DNA of 64,000 nt from the NCBI RefSeq assembly GCF_022811525.1, contig NZ_CP063982.1, forward strand, positions 1,612,001 to 1,676,000. Reading direction: 5' to 3'. This document shows, in pieces, positions 36,807-45,623 of the stretch. The DNA is from Orrella daihaiensis. Lineage in GTDB: Bacteria; Pseudomonadota; Gammaproteobacteria; Burkholderiales; Burkholderiaceae_B. Every line of letters begins with the position of its first letter. Within the stretch, counting starts at the first letter, position 1. The translations under genes were made by a program, and so were the position numbers. Under the pieces are notes generated by a model that made no database searches, was not told where the DNA came from, and saw nothing but the letters and a program-made list of their open reading frames with translations.

Positions 36807-36857
36807 ACTGCCTGAAACCATGGCCGATTAACGGCTAGCTTTCAGGCAGTGCTTTTT
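36807..36857 (+). terminator. Rho-independent terminator after the thiolase-like/DUF35 operon
   Basis: An 11-base perfect stem ACTGCCTGAAA/TTTCAGGCAGT (36807-36817 and 36840-36850) is followed by GCTTTTT. The U-run is on the plus strand only. The right end of the structure runs into the 3' end of the convergent nitrile hydratase activator gene. Confidence 0.9.
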
Positions 36858-37248
36858 CTGCTGCTGACAATTCAATCGGCAGTCCATGTGGCGTTCGTGC
36901 CGTTGCATGCCGCCATCCGGCCTGTCGAACGCTTAATTGCTCTGCAGAAAATACCTTGGCATCAAGCGCTACCTTTTCAAGGGCCGATAGCCAATGATGA
37001 TAGTAAGTGCGTCCGAGGTCGGGATCCCCATGAGTTTGGGCGGCTTTGATAGACTCTGATAGCGTGCGGGCCCATTGTTCCCAGCTAAAAAGCCCTCGCT
37101 CATACAAGACTAACGTCATCGCGAACGCTTGTGCCTGCCACGGCTCATGAAATGCCGGGCCATCATCATGCAACAAGGGTAAGTCAATCCCAGATTGACT
37201 TAATGCATCCTGACATTGACGAGCCGCTTTCCAATCAATTTCCGGCAT
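36835..37248 (-). CDS. Nitrile hydratase accessory/activator protein
   Basis: 137 residues resembling the N-terminal part of the nitrile hydratase beta subunit: FHEPWQAQAFAMTLVLYERGLFSWEQWA and TYYHHWLSALEKV. Proteins of this type deliver cobalt to the alpha subunit by subunit exchange. From MPEIDWK its start overlaps the beta subunit stop by 14 bases. A longer frame to 37365 runs antisense-free but lies inside nthB and was rejected. It closes the nthA-nthB-activator operon. Confidence 0.88.
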   Translation of the reverse strand: MPEIDWKAARQCQDALSQSGIDLPLLHDDGPAFHEPWQAQAFAMTLVLYERGLFSWEQWARTLSESIKAAQTHGDPDLGRTYYHHWLSALEKVALDAKVFSAEQLSVRQAGWRHATARTPHGLPIELSAAEKALPES

Positions 37249-37903
37249 CGATGACCTCCAAGAGATAAGGCTCCCAGCAATTAAGACTGACCGAGCTTGC
37301 GGAGGTCTCTGCACCCCAGATTTCCCTGGCAGCAAATTCAACCGTATAGAGCCACTGTGGCTCATCAGGGCCTATCGCACTTTTATCAGGAAATACGTGC
37401 ATCCCATGTAATGCTGTGATGACACCTTGCTTGTCACGACAGTAGCCTGGCAGGCGTGTGTGTGTTCTGGGATTGGATTGAATGGTACGCACGTGCTGTC
37501 CAATCGCAAATCTTGCTGGTGCGGTGGTAGGCCGCTGACTTGGCCAACCTTTGTTCAATGCCGCCGGCAACTGATGGGCATCGAGGGCTTTAACACCAGG
37601 CAATCCAGGACCCTTGGCCTGGCCACTTTCAAGCTCATCCCTACTTAACATGCCTGTCTTGAGCAATTGTGTCTCCAGCGCATCCAACCAAATCTGATAG
37701 TAGGTATTGGATAGATACTTCAAAGGTGGCAGACTCTCCCGTATCGAACGCGAGCGGTCAATATTCCATTGGCCAGCTGTATTGGTTACCACTGTCAACG
37801 CGAACGCACGTCTTTCCCAGTCGTGATGAAAAACAATCGAGGAATCATCAATTTGAATCGGACCATAGCCCTGCATACCACCCATATCGTGCACATTATT
37901 CAT
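37235..37903 (-). CDS. nthB: Nitrile hydratase beta subunit
   Basis: Second subunit of the enzyme converting nitriles to amides. The 222-residue protein starts MNNVHDMGGMQGYGPI, the usual beta-subunit start. Its helical N-terminal half has FHHDWERRAFALT and SNTYYQIWLDALETQLLK. The C-terminal SH3-like barrel has FAIGQHVRTIQSNPRTHTRLPGYCRDKQG and ends with EPYLLEV. It overlaps nthA by 8 bases and the activator by 14, so the three are translated in close coupling. Confidence 0.95.
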   Translation of the reverse strand: MNNVHDMGGMQGYGPIQIDDSSIVFHHDWERRAFALTVVTNTAGQWNIDRSRSIRESLPPLKYLSNTYYQIWLDALETQLLKTGMLSRDELESGQAKGPGLPGVKALDAHQLPAALNKGWPSQRPTTAPARFAIGQHVRTIQSNPRTHTRLPGYCRDKQGVITALHGMHVFPDKSAIGPDEPQWLYTVEFAAREIWGAETSASSVSLNCWEPYLLEVIDAGN

Positions 37904-38549
37904 GACTGGCATCCGTCTTCATCGCTGGAGAAGACACAATATTCGTCCCGATCATGGCATCGCGGGTCACGATCGCAGCAAGCTCGGTTTCGGACCAGCC
38001 TGTGGTTCCTTCTGGGCGCATGGGCAAGACCAGGTAACGTAATTCGGAATTTGAATCCCATACCTTGATTTGCACATGCTCGGGTAATTGGCAGCCAAAT
38101 TCAGCTAGAACGCTACGAGGATCAATGACCACTCGTGATCGGTATGGTGCCGACTTGTACCAAACCGGAGGCAAACCCAGTACTGGCCATGGATAGCAGG
38201 AACACAGCGTGCAGACCACTACATTGTGCACTTCCGGGGTGTTTTCAAGAACGATCATGTGTTCACCCCCTCTTCCAGAAAACCCCATGGAAGCAATTGC
38301 AGCGGTGGCATCAGTAAGCAACCACGCCTTGAACTTTGGATCGCACCATGCGCGAGCCACGACCTTGGCACCGTTGTGCGGCCCGATTTTGGTCTCGTAT
38401 GTCTCGATTAAAAAATCCAGGGCAGCGGGATCGACATAACCTTTGTCAACGAGCAATGATTCCAGCGCTCTGACTCTAATGTCTTCAGCTGACAAATGGC
38501 TCATCTCATGATCGTGACCATGTTCATGGTGATGTTCGTGTCTGCTCAT
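37896..38549 (-). CDS. nthA: Nitrile hydratase alpha subunit, cobalt type
   Basis: Catalytic subunit. The metal-claw motif is CTLCSC with Cys113, Cys116 and Cys118; Thr at the second position marks the cobalt class (iron enzymes have CSLCSC). The block continues YPWPVLGLPPVWYKS. After post-translational oxidation two of these cysteines become sulfinic and sulfenic acids. The N-terminus is unusually rich in histidine (HEHHHEHGHDHEMSH, residues 4-18). Length is 217 residues. The start at 38549 has a GGGGGA ribosome-binding site. Confidence 0.95.
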   Translation of the reverse strand: MSRHEHHHEHGHDHEMSHLSAEDIRVRALESLLVDKGYVDPAALDFLIETYETKIGPHNGAKVVARAWCDPKFKAWLLTDATAAIASMGFSGRGGEHMIVLENTPEVHNVVVCTLCSCYPWPVLGLPPVWYKSAPYRSRVVIDPRSVLAEFGCQLPEHVQIKVWDSNSELRYLVLPMRPEGTTGWSETELAAIVTRDAMIGTNIVSSPAMKTDASHE

Positions 38550-38571
38550 ACTTATCCCCCTGTAGTGATAC

Positions 38572-39678
38572 CTAAAGGCTAGCACCCCGGGCGGCTATCG
38601 ACCAGATGTCAACCACCTTATCCCCGCGCACCACGACAAGCTCGTCATACAGATTGACGGTCGGATCACAATGCCCCGGTATCAGGCGCAATACATCACC
38701 AAGCTGTGGCCGTGGACCTTCGATGACATCGATGACGCCATGCTCGTCTGACGCTTTGAGATAAGAAAGATTTGGTTGTCCGTCCACTCGGGGCATCCCA
38801 CTATCCACACTCATTGACTTAAGGCCAGCATCTACCACCACAAAACCGTCGTGCGATGCGCTCATTACGGTGGTCTGAATAAAAAGTGCGTGCTCGAACC
38901 TAACGTCATCAGCGGCTGCCAGATTGTCGGCATAATCCCGGTCCATAAATACATAGGATCCAGGCTGAATCTCCGTATACACGCCCGAATCGCGCTCGAG
39001 CCAGAACGTGCCGGTACCGGCACCTGTGACGCACGGCACATCGATACCCGCCTTGGTTATCAGATCAACCGCCTGGCGCGCGATCTGGGCTGCCTGTGTG
39101 ATCGCGGTCTGCCTTTGGTTTGCCTGCCTTAAATGTTGCGCTCGGCCTTGATAGCAGTGTAATCCTGCAAATCGACAGCCCGGCGTGGATACGATTTGCT
39201 TGGCCAGCTCAAGCGCTGACTCAGGATCAACTCCACAGCGCTGACCACCCACCTCGATTTCGATGTAAACATCCATCGACTTTGCCTGACCGGCCATCGC
39301 TGCTGCCAGATCAGCCAATTGTTGCTGATCATCCACCAAAACCCCCAATTGAATCGTTTGGGCTAACTGCGCAAGCCTTGCTAGCTTGCCTATGCCAACC
39401 ACCTGGTTGGTCAGCAAAATATCCGTAATGCCAGCTTGCGCAAAAATCACGGCCTCACTTAGCTTCTGACAACAAACACCGACCGCACCCTTGGCAATCT
39501 GACGACGAGCAATCTCAGGACATTTGTGACTTTTGGCGTGGGGACGAACCCTCATCTGCTTGGCGCAATGCATCAGACGATCCAGATTGCGATCAAACAC
39601 ATCTAGGTCGAGTATGAGCGACGGTGTCTGAACGAGCGAAACGGTATCACCGATCTGACAGGGCTTCCAGGGCAGCAA
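38572..39678 (-). CDS. DSD1-family PLP enzyme (D-threonine aldolase / D-hydroxyaspartate aldolase-like)
   Basis: Fold-type III PLP enzyme of the alanine-racemase N-terminal group. The PLP lysine is in RPHAKSHKCPEIAR. A C-terminal metal site is suggested by GHCDPTVNLYD, and GAGTGTFWLE is a PLP-phosphate region. Family members split D-threonine or 3-hydroxyaspartate into glycine or glyoxylate products, or dehydrate D-serine; sequence alone does not decide. A TTG at 39678 has GGGAG 6 bases upstream and gives 368 residues; another TTG at 39714 lacks such a site. It precedes nthA by 22 bases, so shared transcription is likely. Confidence 0.85.
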   Translation of the reverse strand: MLPWKPCQIGDTVSLVQTPSLILDLDVFDRNLDRLMHCAKQMRVRPHAKSHKCPEIARRQIAKGAVGVCCQKLSEAVIFAQAGITDILLTNQVVGIGKLARLAQLAQTIQLGVLVDDQQQLADLAAAMAGQAKSMDVYIEIEVGGQRCGVDPESALELAKQIVSTPGCRFAGLHCYQGRAQHLRQANQRQTAITQAAQIARQAVDLITKAGIDVPCVTGAGTGTFWLERDSGVYTEIQPGSYVFMDRDYADNLAAADDVRFEHALFIQTTVMSASHDGFVVVDAGLKSMSVDSGMPRVDGQPNLSYLKASDEHGVIDVIEGPRPQLGDVLRLIPGHCDPTVNLYDELVVVRGDKVVDIWSIAARGASL

Positions 39679-39807
39679 TAGAGTCTCCCATTTATCATTA
39701 AGCTTGGCGAACAATTTACGCAGGGTTATAGAACCGAGTATAAGTGGGAAGATCTTAAGTTTGAATCAATAAGTAATCTCTACATTTCTGAGGCGGGCAT
39801 TGCAATC

Positions 39808-40527
39808 ATGAGCAGTATCCTCGGCGTACGCGCACTATTATTCGATGTATTTGGGTCGGTTGTCGATTGGCGCACGAGCATTGCACGCGATTTGTCGCAA
39901 TGGGGACATGACAAAGGCATCGGCATTGATTGGGAGGCGTTTGCGCGCGCCTGGCGCAGGCAGTATCAACCCAAGATGCAGGAGGTTCGAAGTGGCAAAC
40001 GCGGATTTACCCTGCTCGATGACTTGCATCGCGAAGCGTTGGAAACGTTGTTGCCAGAGTTTGGGCTTAGCCACCTAAGCGAAGCCGAGAAGAGTCATAT
40101 CAATCAAGTATGGCATCGCCTCGACGCTTGGCCCGACAGTATTGCGGGGCTCTGGCGACTTAAGTCGAAATTCATCATCGCCCCGCTGTCAAATGGTAAC
40201 GTTGCTTTACTAAGTAATATGGCCAAACATGCCGGCTTACCCTGGGATTTAAACTTGTCAACCCAATGGTTCAATGCTTATAAGCCTCAGCCCCAAACTT
40301 ATTTAGGTTGCGCACGGGTGCTCGGTTTAAAACCAGAGCAAGTCATGATGTGTGCTTCGCACAATGACGATTTAAATGCAGCTAGGCAATGCGGCTTGAA
40401 AACGGCATTTTGGCCCAGGCCGACCGAGTACGGGATCGAGCAGACGATAGACTTTGAAGCTGAACAAGCTTGGGATATCGTGGCTAAAGATATAAGAGAC
40501 CTTGCCCAACAACTCTTGGACAGATAG
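39808..40527 (+). CDS. Haloacid dehalogenase type II-like HAD hydrolase
   Basis: 239 residues of the HAD superfamily, type II haloacid dehalogenase branch. Motif I is LLFDVFGSVVDW with the nucleophilic Asp. Motif II is PLSNGN, motif III lysine is in AYKPQPQTY, and motif IV is ASHNDDLNAA. A helical cap lies between motifs I and II. It could remove halogen from 2-haloacids, but many such proteins are phosphatases or have unknown substrates. It is transcribed away from the aldolase gene and ends at a strong terminator. Confidence 0.85.
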   Translation: MSSILGVRALLFDVFGSVVDWRTSIARDLSQWGHDKGIGIDWEAFARAWRRQYQPKMQEVRSGKRGFTLLDDLHREALETLLPEFGLSHLSEAEKSHINQVWHRLDAWPDSIAGLWRLKSKFIIAPLSNGNVALLSNMAKHAGLPWDLNLSTQWFNAYKPQPQTYLGCARVLGLKPEQVMMCASHNDDLNAARQCGLKTAFWPRPTEYGIEQTIDFEAEQAWDIVAKDIRDLAQQLLDR

Positions 40528-40535
40528 CTCATGAC

Positions 40536-40569
40536 AAAAAGGCCACAGCGTACAGCTGTGGCCTTTTTT
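40536..40569. terminator. Bidirectional terminator between the HAD gene and tRNA-Pro
   Basis: AAAAAGGCCACAG (40536-40548) and CTGTGGCCTTTTTT (40556-40569) form a long stem with a 7-base loop. U-runs exist on both strands, so it ends both the HAD transcript and the tRNA-Pro transcript. Confidence 0.95.
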
Positions 40570-40572
40570 AAT

Positions 40573-40651
<79 letters not shown>

Positions 40652-40685
40652 GCAGGAGATTGTATCAGAACAGAAACTTCAATGC

Positions 40686-41063
40686 TCAGACGCTACCGAG
40701 CAGCCTCGAGATATCCGCTAATTCGGACCTTAAAGCCTGAATTTCCTTTGCCGACAAGCGTACAGCTGCGTCTGGATCGACCTGAGCGTCTCGCCCGTCA
40801 GCAAGACGATTGCGTGCACCACTGATGGTAAAGCCCTGTTCGTACAACAGTTCACGAATTTTACGAATCAACAACACCTCATGGTGCTGATAGTAACGGC
40901 GATTCCCACGGCGCTTGATTGGCTTTAGCTGAGTAAATTCCTGTTCCCAGTAGCGCAGCACGTGCGGCTTCACTGCACAAAGCTCACTAACTTCACCGAT
41001 GGTGAAATAACGTTTGGCAGGAATTGAGGGCAAAGCGATGGATGGCGTTTCAGTCTGGTTCAT
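40686..41063 (-). CDS. MerR family transcriptional regulator
   Basis: Small MerR-type DNA-binding protein of 125 residues. The N-terminal helix-turn-helix reads YFTIGEVSELCAVKPHVLRYWEQEF, followed by the wing RRGNRRYYQHHEVLLIRKI. The C-terminal part is a short helix that may dimerise, with no cysteines for metal sensing. It lies downstream of ihfA, its standard place in betaproteobacteria; the target is unknown. Confidence 0.88.
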   Translation of the reverse strand: MNQTETPSIALPSIPAKRYFTIGEVSELCAVKPHVLRYWEQEFTQLKPIKRRGNRRYYQHHEVLLIRKIRELLYEQGFTISGARNRLADGRDAQVDPDAAVRLSAKEIQALRSELADISRLLGSV

Positions 41064-41093
41064 AGTCAATTCGAACACTTAACGCAGTCGATT

Positions 41094-41429
41094 CTAGCCT
41101 AAATGTTCTTGTCCGTTGCCGACTTGTTGATCTCGAGTCTCGATAGCGAGCTTTAGCTTCTGACTTGAATGAAAAGTCACCACTCGACGCGCGGAAATTG
41201 GAATCACTTCACCGGTTTTGGGGTTTCGCCCAGGCCGAGCGGGTTTATCCCTTATCTGAAAATTACCAAACCCCGATAACTTTACGTTGTTGCCACTTTC
41301 GAGCGCTTGACGAATTTCATCAAAAAATGTCTCCACAATATCCTTGGACTCGCGCTTGTTTAGCCCAACCCTTTCGAACAAAGCCTCCGCAAGCTCAGCT
41401 TTGGTCAGCGTATTGGTATCTGACAACAT
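41094..41429 (-). CDS. ihfA: Integration host factor alpha subunit
   Basis: DNA-bending architectural protein. The 111-residue sequence has TLTKAELAEALFERVGLNKRESK at the start. The beta-arm region has GFGNFQIRDKPARPGRNPKTGEVIPI with the intercalating proline site. It follows pheT by 9 bases, the usual proteobacterial order, and is relevant to sigma-54 promoters such as the one at glnK in this window, where IHF often bends DNA. Confidence 0.95.
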   Translation of the reverse strand: MLSDTNTLTKAELAEALFERVGLNKRESKDIVETFFDEIRQALESGNNVKLSGFGNFQIRDKPARPGRNPKTGEVIPISARRVVTFHSSQKLKLAIETRDQQVGNGQEHLG

Positions 41430-41438
41430 TCATGCCTC

Positions 41439-43856
41439 CTAGCGCTGGCGAGCGCCATGGGTAGTTTCTATTGCCTGCCTGATGATCGATAGGCAGTGTT
41501 CAACTCGCTCGTCTTCAAGCGTGACTTCAGGGTCTTGCAACTTGAAACGAAATGCCAAACTAACCTCACCGGCTTGGCCCTCCGGTGTATCTGCTTTGGG
41601 GTGCCAAACATCAAACAATTCTGAATTGATCACGACAGCTAAGTCTGCGTTACCTGCAATTGCGGTTCCAATGGTATCAAGGATCTGCTGCACTGAAACA
41701 TCCGAGTTAACCCATAGAGCCATGTCGCGCTGCACCACAGGTTGCTTCGATAAAGCGTGAGGCATTGGCAATCCGAGATTACTGAGTGTGGCCACGTCAA
41801 TCTCAAATAACACTGGGGCGCCTTGAAGGTCATCAGCACGCACCCACTTGGGGTGTAGCTCACCGATAAGGCCACATGGCTTGCCATCGATAGATATTTG
41901 CGCGCTACGCCCAGGATGCAACAGTGGGTGTTCGAATGCAACAAATCGAGCTTTGGAAATTTGTTTACCCAGCAATACTTCCACGTCTCGTTTAACATCA
42001 AAAAAATCAACCAGGCGTGTCTGTAGGCCCCATTGCTCGTTGGCAACGGGACCCCAGGCAGCACCTGCGAGTTTGACTGGCTGCGCAATACCTGCAACCG
42101 TCATTTCAGCTGACTTGATAGTCCCATCGCGCAGGAAGACGCGACCAATTTCAAATACCCGAACGCGCGATTGGCGTCGATTGGCGTTGTACACAACGTT
42201 GGCCACTAGTGATGGCAATAGTGAGGAACGCATCACCGACATCTGGCTCGCAATGGGGTTAGCCAACTCAATGGGATTAGGCTGTCCAAGACGCTGAGTT
42301 TCCCATTGACGTTCTACAAAAGAAAAATTAATCACTTCCTGATAGTCGCGATTAACCATCACCTGACGCAGCGCATGTACGCCGCGTTTAGACTCAGGCT
42401 TCACATGCATCTTGGCGCTAGCCACTGGTGGCCGCACCGGGATATTGTCAAACCCAATCATGCGGGCGACTTCCTCGATCAGATCCTCTTCAATATGCAA
42501 ATCAAAGCGATACGATGGCGGGCTGACGGTGAAGATGTCACCCTCATTTGTAAATTCAAATCCCAAACGGCTAAAGACGTCGACCACCTGCGTTTCAGCC
42601 ACAGGCATTCCCAGTACTTTCTGACACCTTGTCAGACGCATGCGCACAGGAGCACGTTCGGGTAAAGCAATGGTCTGATCGTCGATCGGTCCCGCCTGTC
42701 CCCCACAAATCTCAATAACCAATGCTGTCAAGCGCTCGAGGTCATCGCAAATACTGGTGAAATCAACGCCACGCTCAAACCGGTGTGCAGCCTCAGACGT
42801 CAGCTTGAGCTGACGAGTACGCCCAGCAATGGCATCGGGCCACCAAAACGCAGCCTCCAGATACACGTTCTGTGTGTTTAAGCTAACGGCAGTCTCATCA
42901 CCACCCATGATGCCAGCCAGACTCTCGATGCGGTCACCAGCCGTAATCACACCCATCTCCGGACTAAGCGTGATCGTCTCGCCATTTAAAAGTTTGAGCG
43001 ATTCGTCATCTTTAGCCCAGCGCACGGTCAGCTCAGACGCAGTCATTTTGTCGAGATCGAATACATGCGTCGGCCGACCTCTCTCGAGCATCAGATAATT
43101 GGAAATATCAACCAGTGCGCTGACGCTTCTTTGCCCTGCTCTCTCAAGCCTTCGAACCATCCAATCGGGGGTTTGGGCGTGTGCATTCACATCACGCACG
43201 ACACGCCCTGCAAATCGGCCACAAAGATCCGGCGCCAGTACAGTGACAGTCAGACGATCATCAATGGTTACTGGCACACTCGGCACAGTTGAATCATGTA
43301 ATGTGCAATTATTAAGCGCAGCCACCTCACGGGCCACACCAAAAATCGACAAACAATCTGCACGGTTGGGCGTGAGTTTAAGTGTGAGGATCGACTCGTC
43401 GAGTGAGAGGATCTGCCGCAAATCCGAACCAGTAGGCAAGGACTCGGGCAACGCCATCAGCCCACTATGGTCTTGTGACAACCCAAGTTCTTTGGCAGAG
43501 CACAGCATCCCAGCTGACTCAATCCCGCGCATTTTCGCGGAACCGATCTTAAAGCCACCCGGCAATACGGCTCCAACTTTGGCTAAGGGTGCCAGCATGC
43601 CAGCAGCAGCATTGGGCGCCCCGCACACAATTTGGAGCGTCTCGCTGCCTGTACTCACCTGACAAACTTTAAGCTTGTCAGCGTTTGGATGGGGTTGCAC
43701 CGATTCGATACGAGCAATCACTACACCAGAAAAAGCTGGTGCCGCTGGCTCAACCTCTTCTACCTCGAGACCTGCCATGGTGAGCTGTTCAGCTAGCTCG
43801 TCGGTTGACACAGGTGGATCAACAAAAGCTCTTAGCCAGGATTCAGGAAATTGCAT
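41439..43856 (-). CDS. pheT: Phenylalanine-tRNA ligase beta subunit
   Basis: Large subunit of tetrameric PheRS, which charges tRNA-Phe and edits mis-acylated Tyr. Domains in order over 805 residues: EMAP/Trbp-like tRNA-binding domain (residues 40-150, with PHPNADKLKVCQVSTG), B3/B4 editing domain (LVDISNYLMLERGRPTHVFD), B5 domain (residues about 405-475) and the C-terminal ferredoxin-like anticodon-binding domain. Length is normal. It is 50 bases downstream of pheS. Confidence 0.97.
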   Translation of the reverse strand: MQFPESWLRAFVDPPVSTDELAEQLTMAGLEVEEVEPAAPAFSGVVIARIESVQPHPNADKLKVCQVSTGSETLQIVCGAPNAAAGMLAPLAKVGAVLPGGFKIGSAKMRGIESAGMLCSAKELGLSQDHSGLMALPESLPTGSDLRQILSLDESILTLKLTPNRADCLSIFGVAREVAALNNCTLHDSTVPSVPVTIDDRLTVTVLAPDLCGRFAGRVVRDVNAHAQTPDWMVRRLERAGQRSVSALVDISNYLMLERGRPTHVFDLDKMTASELTVRWAKDDESLKLLNGETITLSPEMGVITAGDRIESLAGIMGGDETAVSLNTQNVYLEAAFWWPDAIAGRTRQLKLTSEAAHRFERGVDFTSICDDLERLTALVIEICGGQAGPIDDQTIALPERAPVRMRLTRCQKVLGMPVAETQVVDVFSRLGFEFTNEGDIFTVSPPSYRFDLHIEEDLIEEVARMIGFDNIPVRPPVASAKMHVKPESKRGVHALRQVMVNRDYQEVINFSFVERQWETQRLGQPNPIELANPIASQMSVMRSSLLPSLVANVVYNANRRQSRVRVFEIGRVFLRDGTIKSAEMTVAGIAQPVKLAGAAWGPVANEQWGLQTRLVDFFDVKRDVEVLLGKQISKARFVAFEHPLLHPGRSAQISIDGKPCGLIGELHPKWVRADDLQGAPVLFEIDVATLSNLGLPMPHALSKQPVVQRDMALWVNSDVSVQQILDTIGTAIAGNADLAVVINSELFDVWHPKADTPEGQAGEVSLAFRFKLQDPEVTLEDERVEHCLSIIRQAIETTHGARQR

Positions 43857-43906
43857 AATTGAACTCGGTAAATTCGATGTAATGTCGGGACGATCAAGTC
43901 AGAGGC

Positions 43907-44929
43907 TTATTCCGCAAACTGTGCCAAAAATCGCAGGTCACCCTCAAAAAACTGTCTTAAATCATGCACGCCATACCGAAGCATGGTCAGTCTTTCGAGA
44001 CCCGAACCAAATGCAAAACCGATATAGCGATCAGGATCTAGCCCAAAGTTGCGCACCACGTCAGGATGGACTTGACCGGCGCCCGAGATTTCGAGCCAAC
44101 GACCTTTGTTGGGGCCGCTGGTAAACATCATGTCGATTTCGGCTGAAGGCTCGGTAAATGGAAAAAAAGATGGCCTGAAACGAATCTTTAAATCGTCCGT
44201 TTCAAAAAAACAGCGCATGAAGTCTGTATAGACGCCTTTAAGATCCGCAAACGAGATGTTCTCGTCAATCCACAAGCCCTCTACCTGATGAAACATCGGC
44301 GAATGAGTTGCATCGCTGTCAACACGGTATGTTCGACCCGGTGCAATCACCTTGATGGGCGGCTTGTGCATTCGAGCGTAGCGAACCTGCATAGGACTGG
44401 TGTGCGTACGTAAAAGCAAGGGCAAGCCATCGTCGTCCTTCATATCGACATAGAACGTATCCTGCATGGAACGCGCCGGGTGATTCAAAGGGTTGTTTAA
44501 CGCTGTGAAGTTAGTCCAGTCATTCTCAATTTCAGGCCCGTCAGCAACATCAAACCCAATCGATCCAAATATCGCCTCGACTCTTTGCCAAGTACGAATA
44601 ACGGGGTGCACGGCTGCAGCACCCACGCCTCGTCCGGGTAATGTGACATCAACAGTCTGCTGAGCCAACTCTTTGGCCAAAGCAGCGTCAGCCAACGCCT
44701 GACGCCTAGCGTTAAGTAAAGCTTCTATTGACTGTTTAGCGGCGTTGATGCGCGCACCTTCAGCTTTCTTTTGCTCGACATCAAGTTTGGACAAACCCTT
44801 CATCAGCTCAGTCAGCGCGCCCTGCTTGCCGAGATATTTGGCTTTGGCATTTTCGAGGCTAGCTGCATCTGCCGCAGCTTCAAAAGCTGCACTTGCCTGG
44901 GAAACGAGTTGTTGTAGTGTGTCGGACAT
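43907..44929 (-). CDS. pheS: Phenylalanine-tRNA ligase alpha subunit
   Basis: Catalytic class II subunit of PheRS, 340 residues. N-terminal coiled coil is followed by the active-site core: motif 2 region TYRVDSDATHSPMFHQVEGLW and motif 3 FGSGLERLTMLRYGV. Amino-acid pocket motif FTEPSAEIDM is intact. It follows rplT after 124 bases that hold two hairpins, one with a T-run. This suggests that part of transcription ends before pheS. Confidence 0.97.
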   Translation of the reverse strand: MSDTLQQLVSQASAAFEAAADAASLENAKAKYLGKQGALTELMKGLSKLDVEQKKAEGARINAAKQSIEALLNARRQALADAALAKELAQQTVDVTLPGRGVGAAAVHPVIRTWQRVEAIFGSIGFDVADGPEIENDWTNFTALNNPLNHPARSMQDTFYVDMKDDDGLPLLLRTHTSPMQVRYARMHKPPIKVIAPGRTYRVDSDATHSPMFHQVEGLWIDENISFADLKGVYTDFMRCFFETDDLKIRFRPSFFPFTEPSAEIDMMFTSGPNKGRWLEISGAGQVHPDVVRNFGLDPDRYIGFAFGSGLERLTMLRYGVHDLRQFFEGDLRFLAQFAE

Positions 44930-44975
44930 GACAGTAATCGCTTATTACTGGGCAGCGCTCGCGCGCTATTTCCAC

Positions 44976-45007
44976 AAAAACGAACGGAGCCATGAAGGCT
45001 CCGTTCG
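44976..45007 (-). terminator. Terminator or attenuator between rplT and pheS
   Basis: On the minus strand an 11-base stem CGAACGGAGCC/GGCTCCGTTCG (44981-44991 and 44997-45007) is followed by TTTTTG. It ends about 50 bases before the pheS start. It may separate ribosomal-protein mRNA from the pheST mRNA. Confidence 0.8.
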
Positions 45008-45023
45008 CAAGGTCAAAACACCT

Positions 45024-45049
45024 AGGTTTCAGAAGTAACTCTGAAACCT
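45024..45049 (-). other. Second hairpin just after rplT
   Basis: AGGTTTCAG (45024-45032) pairs with CTGAAACCT (45041-45049). It lies 4 bases after the rplT stop and 16 bases before the terminator hairpin, with no U-run. It could protect the mRNA 3' end or pair alternatively. Confidence 0.6.
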
Positions 45050-45053
45050 CGTC

Positions 45054-45413
45054 TTACGACGCTAGCGCAGACTTGGCCTGATTGACAATAGCCGCAAAAC
45101 CGGCCTTGTCGTTGACTGCCATGTCTGCCAACACCTTGCGATCGAGCTCAATCGCTGCTTTTTTCAGACCAGCGATAAAGGTGCTGTAGGTAACGCCATG
45201 CTCACGCGTCGCAGCGTTGATACGCGTGATCCACAAAGCACGGAAAGTACGCTTTTTGTTACGACGGTCACGGTAGGCGTACTGACCAGCACGCATGACA
45301 GCCTGTTTGGCAACACGAAACACATTACCGCGGCGCCCACGATAACCTTTGGCGGCGGCAATGACTTTTTTGTGACGGGCACGTGCGGTTACACCGCGTT
45401 TAACTCGAGGCAT
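45054..45413 (-). CDS. rplT: 50S ribosomal protein L20
   Basis: Large-subunit assembly protein, 119 residues. The start PRVKRGVTARARHKKVIAAAKGYRGRRGN and the central RDRRNKKRTFRALWITRINAA are the L20 signature. It follows rpmI by 12 bases. In E. coli L20 represses rpmI-rplT translation; the sequence here does not let me confirm that. Confidence 0.97.
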   Translation of the reverse strand: MPRVKRGVTARARHKKVIAAAKGYRGRRGNVFRVAKQAVMRAGQYAYRDRRNKKRTFRALWITRINAATREHGVTYSTFIAGLKKAAIELDRKVLADMAVNDKAGFAAIVNQAKSALAS

Positions 45414-45425
45414 CTCTCTCTCCTA

Positions 45426-45623
45426 TCAGGCAAACGGCATCATGGCGCGCACGGATGCGACGTCAGACGCGTGAACAGCAGTAGAGCCACGGAGGTGGCG
45501 CTTGTTCTTGGTCGTTTTTTTGGTCAGGATGTGACGCTTAAAAGCCTGACCGCGCTTGATGGAGCCGCTGCCCCGCACAGAAAAACGCTTGGCAGCGCCT
45601 TTCTTGGTTTTCATCTTCGGCAT
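45426..45623 (-). CDS. rpmI: 50S ribosomal protein L35
   Basis: 65-residue ribosomal protein starting PKMKTKKGAAKRFSVRGSG and containing KRHILTKKTTKNKRHLRG. The frame is open to 45695, but that part is a leader. It is the first gene of the rpmI-rplT transcript; infC, normally directly upstream, lies about 5.9 kb away. Confidence 0.96.
   Translation of the reverse strand: MPKMKTKKGAAKRFSVRGSGSIKRGQAFKRHILTKKTTKNKRHLRGSTAVHASDVASVRAMMPFA

Noticed and set aside
43099..43662. Long plus-strand open frame inside pheT
   Set aside because: It is antisense to well-conserved PheT residues and shows no family motif or ribosome-binding site.
44880..44993. 37-residue open frame on the minus strand starting inside the terminator before pheS, preceded by GGAG
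   Set aside because: It begins in the terminator hairpin, overlaps pheS out of frame and has only scattered Phe codons after the point where a leader should act, so it does not fit an attenuation peptide.
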